Assembly: GCA_030527385.1 (NCBI GenBank)
Contig: JAUNAY010000037.1
Location: 1 to 10,578 of the forward strand
DNA length: 10,578 bases
Source: Fusobacterium sp.
GTDB taxonomy: Bacteria > Fusobacteriota > Fusobacteriia > Fusobacteriales > Fusobacteriaceae
Direction: 5' to 3'
The notes under the pieces are model-generated. The model was not told the DNA's origin, ran no database searches, and saw only the letters and a list, made by a program, of their open reading frames with translations. The position numbers were made by a program, and so were the translations under genes. This document shows, in pieces, positions 7,810-10,578 of the stretch (positions within the stretch are counted from its first letter, which is position 1; each line of letters begins with the position of its first letter).

Positions 7810-8592
7810 TTAGAATGCCGCTACTACTCCACCTTTATAATTTGCATTGATATAATCACTTACTTTTTTACTTTGAAGTGTTTTTAAAAGTTTTTGAATA
7901 TCCTCTTTATTTTCATCTCCACCTTTTACTGCAATGATATTAGCATATGGAGATTCTGCTCCCTCTAGTAATAATGAATCTTCTACTGGAGAGAATCCAG
8001 CTTCTAAAGCGTAGTTACCATTGATTACTGCTGCTTCTACATCTGGTAAAACTCTTGGTAATTGTGCTGCTTCTATCGGTTTAAATTTAAGTTTTTTAGG
8101 GTTTTCAACTATATCAAACTCTGTAACATATAGATTTGTTGGATCATTTAATTTAATAATTCCATTGTTATGAAGTAATATCAAAGCTCTTCCTCCATTT
8201 GATGGGTCGCTAGGAATAGCAATAGTTGCTTTTTCTGGTAAATCTTTAATGTCTTTTATCTTTTGAGAAAATACTCCTAGTGGTTCTACGTGAATTTTTC
8301 CTGCTGATACTAAGTTTAGTCCTCTTTCACTTGCAAATTTTTCAAGATATGGGTAGTGTTGGAAAAAGTTTGCATCAAGCTCTCCCTCTGCTAATGCCAA
8401 GTTAGGAGTTACATAGTCTGTAAATTCAACTACTTTTAAGTCTACTCCCTCTTTTTTAAGATCCTCTTGCACTAATTTTAAAAGTTCTGCGTGTGGCACT
8501 GGAGTTGCTCCTACTTTTAATTCTCCTGCTAATGATGTTGCTCCTACTAAAATAAATGCTACCGCTAATAAAGTTTTAAAAGATTTTTTCAT
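7810..8592 (-). CDS. metQ: MetQ, methionine-binding protein of the MetNIQ ABC importer (NLPA family)
   Basis: MetQ binds methionine outside the inner membrane and hands it to the MetI channel. From the preferred start the protein has 260 residues. It opens with MKK, a hydrophobic stretch (LLAVAFILVGA) and SLAGELKVG, a signal peptide whose likely cleavage is near SLA-GE. Family motifs are KVGATPVPHAELL, ANFFQHYPYLEKF, IAIPSDPSNGGRAL, LPRVLPDVEAAVINGNYA and the final KGGVVAAF. No cysteine occurs anywhere, so there is no lipobox; the E. coli and Gram-positive homologues are usually lipoproteins. A free periplasmic form would suit a diderm cell. I use the ATG at 8590-8592 and not the one at 8599-8601, because the GGGAG site directly abuts the first ATG and lies 9 bases from the second. 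It is the last gene of the operon, 57 bp after metI. Confidence 0.93.
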   Translation of the reverse strand: MKKSFKTLLAVAFILVGATSLAGELKVGATPVPHAELLKLVQEDLKKEGVDLKVVEFTDYVTPNLALAEGELDANFFQHYPYLEKFASERGLNLVSAGKIHVEPLGVFSQKIKDIKDLPEKATIAIPSDPSNGGRALILLHNNGIIKLNDPTNLYVTEFDIVENPKKLKFKPIEAAQLPRVLPDVEAAVINGNYALEAGFSPVEDSLLLEGAESPYANIIAVKGGDENKEDIQKLLKTLQSKKVSDYINANYKGGVVAAF

Positions 8593-8649
8593 AACTAACA
8601 TCTCCCTTTAAATTTATTATCTATTAAAATTTTAGATTCTATCTATTTT

Positions 8650-9297
8650 TTATCTTTTCCTTTTTATTCTATTTACTAAATAGTTACCAAACGATTGTAA
8701 TAGTTGAACTAAAAGTATTATAACTATTACTGAATATATCATTATATCTGTTTTAAATCTTTGATAACCAAATCTAATTGCCAAGTCTCCAAGTCCACCA
8801 GCTCCAATAGTTCCTGCCATTGCTGAAAATCCTATCAAACTTATCACAGTAACTGTTATCCCGTGAATTATATGTGGCATTGTTTCTGGAATCATCACTT
8901 TCCAAATAATTGTACTATTGCTTGCTCCCATACTTGAACTAGCTTCTATAAGCCCTTTATCAACCTCATTTAAAGCTCCCTCTATCATTCTAGCAACAAA
9001 TGGAGCTGCCGATATTGAAAGTGGCACAATAGCTGCTGTACTTCCTATTGTTGTTCCAACTACTATTCTTGAAAGTGGGAATAAACATATCATCAATATG
9101 ATAAAAGGAAATGATCTCAAAGTATTTATTACTACTTCTAACACCTTATTCAATTTTGGTTTTTCCATAATATTTCCCTCTTTAGTAACTACTAATAAAA
9201 CTCCTATTGGAAATCCTATAAGTAGAGAAAAAATTGTAGAGAAAAATACCATATATAAAGTTTCAAGTGTCGAATCTAATATCATACTAAATACCAT
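8650..9297 (-). CDS. metI: MetI, permease of the methionine ABC importer
   Basis: MetI forms the membrane channel of the importer as a homodimer. The 215-residue protein has about five hydrophobic segments: around 12-38, 56-80, 85-103, 138-165 and 185-203. The EAA loop that docks on the ATPase is visible at about 118-137, with EAS, the invariant glycine of SMG (residue 124) and VMIPETMP. The ATG at 9295-9297 overlaps the end of metN by 11 bp (9287-9297) and has GAGGTGA as its ribosome binding site inside metN, so the two are translationally coupled. The order metN-metI-metQ is the common one for this transporter. The call between methionine and a related D-methionine or dipeptide substrate of the NLPA group rests on family resemblance. 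Confidence 0.93.
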   Translation of the reverse strand: MVFSMILDSTLETLYMVFFSTIFSLLIGFPIGVLLVVTKEGNIMEKPKLNKVLEVVINTLRSFPFIILMICLFPLSRIVVGTTIGSTAAIVPLSISAAPFVARMIEGALNEVDKGLIEASSSMGASNSTIIWKVMIPETMPHIIHGITVTVISLIGFSAMAGTIGAGGLGDLAIRFGYQRFKTDIMIYSVIVIILLVQLLQSFGNYLVNRIKRKR

Positions 9298-10294
9298 TGT
9301 AAATCACCTCTACTAATACTCCTGATTCATTAAACCATTCTATTGCTTCTTGTTGTTGTGTCATCTCTCCAGAAAGTTCTATAAATAGATGTCCTACTTT
9401 CATAGTTGAAAGATGATCTATCGAACCTCCTAATATACTCAAGTCAATATTAAAATTCCTTACAGCCTGTGAAATAATTGGATCTTCTGCTATTGTTCCT
9501 AAGAATTTTAATTTAATAATCATTCTACCTTTTGTTTTCATTATCTCTATTCCCTTTTCTTCTGTACTTGGTAAATAAGATATTAATTCTTTTGTCACAT
9601 CACTTTGTGGGGCAGAAAATATATGATGTACTCCCCCTGTTTCTACTATTTTTCCATCAGCCATCACTGCTACCCTATTACAAATATCTCTAATAACTTC
9701 CATCTGATGAGTTATCATCACAACAGTAAGTCCAAATTTTTGTTGTATATTTTTCAATAGATCTAATATTGAATTTGTTGTTTTTGGATCTAATGCTGAT
9801 GTTGCCTCATCTGATAGTAATATATCTGGATTGTTTGCCAAAGCTCTTGCTATTGCAACTCTTTGTTTTTGTCCTCCACTTAATTGGCTTGGGTAAGAAT
9901 CTATTTTTTCTGAAAGTTCTACTACTTCTAAAAGTTCTTTTACTCTACTTTTTATTTTGGATTTTTCCCACCCTGCTATCTCCAAAGAAAATGCTACATT
10001 TTCTCCTACTGTTCTTGATGCTAACAGATTAAAGTGTTGAAATATCATTCCTATTTTTTTTCTTTTTTCTAAAAGCTCTTTTTTAGATAAAGATGTCATA
10101 TCCACACCATCTATTATTATTTTTCCACTTGTTGGTTCTTCCAATCTATTTAATAATCTTATTAGTGAAGATTTTCCAGCTCCACTCAATCCTATTATTC
10201 CAAATATATCCCCTTTTTTTATCTCTAAACTTACATCTTTTACTGCGTGAAAGCCATTTGGATATATTTTATTAACTTTTTCTATTTTGATCAT
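9287..10294 (-). CDS. metN: MetN, ATPase of the methionine ABC importer, with C-terminal NIL domain
   Basis: MetN hydrolyses ATP to drive methionine import by MetIQ. From the ATG at 10292-10294 (MIKIEKVNKIYPNG) it has 335 residues. It shows Walker A GLSGAGKS (35-42), a Q-loop glutamine in IFQHFN (86), the signature LSGGQKQR (138-145), Walker B ILLSDEATSALD (Asp172, Glu173) and the switch histidine in MITHQM (196). The last 85 or so residues (GRMIIKLKFLG onward) are the NIL domain, which senses methionine. An ATG directly before (10295-10297) is an equal alternative. The frame stays open to a GTG at 10349-10351, but those extra residues are AT-rich insertion-sequence end and not MetN, so I reject that start. 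No Shine-Dalgarno precedes either ATG (TTTGGCAACGGCA), unlike every other gene here, and no promoter is visible, so expression may depend on the upstream element. Confidence 0.93.
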   Translation of the reverse strand: MIKIEKVNKIYPNGFHAVKDVSLEIKKGDIFGIIGLSGAGKSSLIRLLNRLEEPTSGKIIIDGVDMTSLSKKELLEKRKKIGMIFQHFNLLASRTVGENVAFSLEIAGWEKSKIKSRVKELLEVVELSEKIDSYPSQLSGGQKQRVAIARALANNPDILLSDEATSALDPKTTNSILDLLKNIQQKFGLTVVMITHQMEVIRDICNRVAVMADGKIVETGGVHHIFSAPQSDVTKELISYLPSTEEKGIEIMKTKGRMIIKLKFLGTIAEDPIISQAVRNFNIDLSILGGSIDHLSTMKVGHLFIELSGEMTQQQEAIEWFNESGVLVEVIYNGI

Positions 10295-10307
10295 CATTGC
10301 CGTTGCC

Positions 10308-10464
10308 AAAAATCTATAAAAATATAAAAATTTGTTTATTTCCTTCTTCACAGAATCCGATTTTGTCGTAACTACTTTCGTTTGATATGATTCTCCAAAG
10401 GCTTAAATTCGGATACAACGCGTCCTACACATTAGCATTTTCTTGTTTGTGAAATTATGCTAAT
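10308..10464 (-). ncRNA. Candidate omega RNA (reRNA) scaffold of TnpB
   Basis: Read leftward, the region from the tnpB stop to the element's end shows several matching arms. ATTAGCAT (10464-10457) pairs with ATGCTAAT (10438-10431) across the tnpB stop. TTCACA (10453-10448) pairs with TGTGAA (10352-10347). Nested inside, ATCCGA (10414-10409) pairs with TCGGAT (10360-10355), extended by three A-T pairs after one mismatch. The first pairing shares its loop with the second, so the folds would form a pseudoknot or alternate, as in known omega RNAs. In studied TnpB systems the RNA overlaps the tnpB 3' end, and the guide is the sequence just past the element's end. Here that would be the first bases of metN. 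The RNA ends are not determined. Confidence 0.6.
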
Positions 10465-10578
10465 TTATACATAGATAAATTTAGTGAAGCATTATAATCT
10501 CTATCAATTACCGCTCCACAATGTGGGCATCTATAAATTCTATCTTTTAGTTTTAAATCTTTCTTTATATAGCCACAT
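10455..10578 (-). CDS. tnpB: TnpB, RNA-guided nuclease of the IS200/IS605 group, C-terminal 40 residues
   Basis: Only the end of the gene is present; it enters from the right edge. TnpB is a Cas12-like nuclease guided by an RNA from the element's right end. The fragment starts CGYIKKDLK, the second half of the first zinc-binding cysteine pair, continues to YRCPHCGAVI, the second CxxC pair (Cys17 and Cys20 of the fragment), and then DRDYNASLN, which carries the third RuvC catalytic aspartate followed by the conserved NA(S/A). It ends SMYKLA-stop at 10455-10457. The motifs in view are intact, so activity is possible, but most of the protein, including the first two RuvC acids, cannot be checked. 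Its codon use and AT content resemble the neighbours. Confidence 0.92.
   Translation of the reverse strand, partial: CGYIKKDLKLKDRIYRCPHCGAVIDRDYNASLNLSMYKLA

Larger units (their letters stand above)
10300..10578 (-). mobile_element. Right end of an IS200/IS605-type element carrying tnpB, cut by the window edge
   Basis: The element is recognised by the C-terminus of TnpB followed by about 150 bases of structured non-coding DNA, the usual layout of the right end in IS605, IS607 and IS1341-like elements. Near its edge, read leftward, AAATTTTTATA and TATAGATTTTT (10333-10308) form an imperfect hairpin around a TTTT loop (9 of 11 positions pair), like the subterminal palindromes recognised by the Y1 transposase TnpA. 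The exact boundary cannot be set from one copy; it probably lies between about 10295 and 10307, against the start of metN. Whether a tnpA is present is unknown, because the left part lies outside the window. Confidence 0.8.

Noticed and set aside
8593..8601. Upstream ATG at 8599-8601 as the metQ start
   Set aside because: Its codon directly touches the GGGAG ribosome binding site; the ATG three codons later has the normal spacing and begins a standard MKK signal peptide.
8918..10275. Plus-strand open frames antisense to metI and metN (at 8918-9316, 9769-10032 and 10093-10275)
   Set aside because: They are complementary to strongly conserved ABC transporter genes and have no recognisable domains.
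10295..10351. GTG at 10349-10351 as the true start of metN
   Set aside because: The 19 added residues come from the insertion-sequence end, no ribosome binding site precedes the GTG, and the conserved family start is MIKIEKV.
10295..10455. SAM (S-box) or other riboswitch upstream of metN
   Set aside because: Methionine transport operons often have one, but the bases here belong to the TnpB element's right end and its pairing arms do not form that fold.
1..10578. CRISPR array, tRNA or rRNA genes
   Set aside because: No regularly spaced repeats and no tRNA- or rRNA-like stretches were found on reading either strand.

Overview
The window is very AT-rich and the gene set fits a member of the Fusobacteriota, most likely Fusobacterium or a close relative. 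The clues are a type III glutamine synthetase, an HPr with the Gram-positive-style Ser46 region in what looks like a diderm background, and a MetQ binding protein without a lipobox. This assignment is an inference from gene content and composition; no marker RNA gene is present.

Layout from left to right. Positions 1-2482 hold a minus-strand operon, ptsI -> ptsH -> ispH: PTS enzyme I, HPr and the start of the isoprenoid enzyme IspH, which runs off the left edge. A strong promoter for it lies at 2454-2482. The 272-bp gap at 2413-2684 is a divergent promoter region. Rightward from it runs glnN (type III glutamine synthetase, 2685-4793), which ends in a clear intrinsic terminator. Positions 4832-7660 hold a leftward, stand-alone 942-residue protein. 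It has a PLD nuclease domain, an SF2 helicase and a DUF3427-type C-terminus, the architecture of the SauUSI family of ATP-dependent type IV (modified-DNA) restriction enzymes. It has its own promoter with a perfect 7-3-7 inverted repeat. Positions 7736-10294 hold a leftward metN-metI-metQ operon (methionine ABC importer) with a strong intrinsic terminator. Positions about 10300-10578 hold the right end of an IS200/IS605-type element: the last 40 codons of a TnpB nuclease and a structured 3' region that looks like its omega (guide) RNA.

The housekeeping genes join sugar uptake (PTS), isoprenoid synthesis, ammonia assimilation and methionine import. The accessory content is the single-gene restriction enzyme and the TnpB element. 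The most interesting point is the junction between the element and metN. The element ends within a few bases of the metN start codon. The longest metN reading frame therefore begins inside the insertion sequence, no normal ribosome binding site is visible for metN, and the predicted guide segment of the omega RNA would be copied from the first codons of metN. I did not find a system that I can defend as wholly undescribed.
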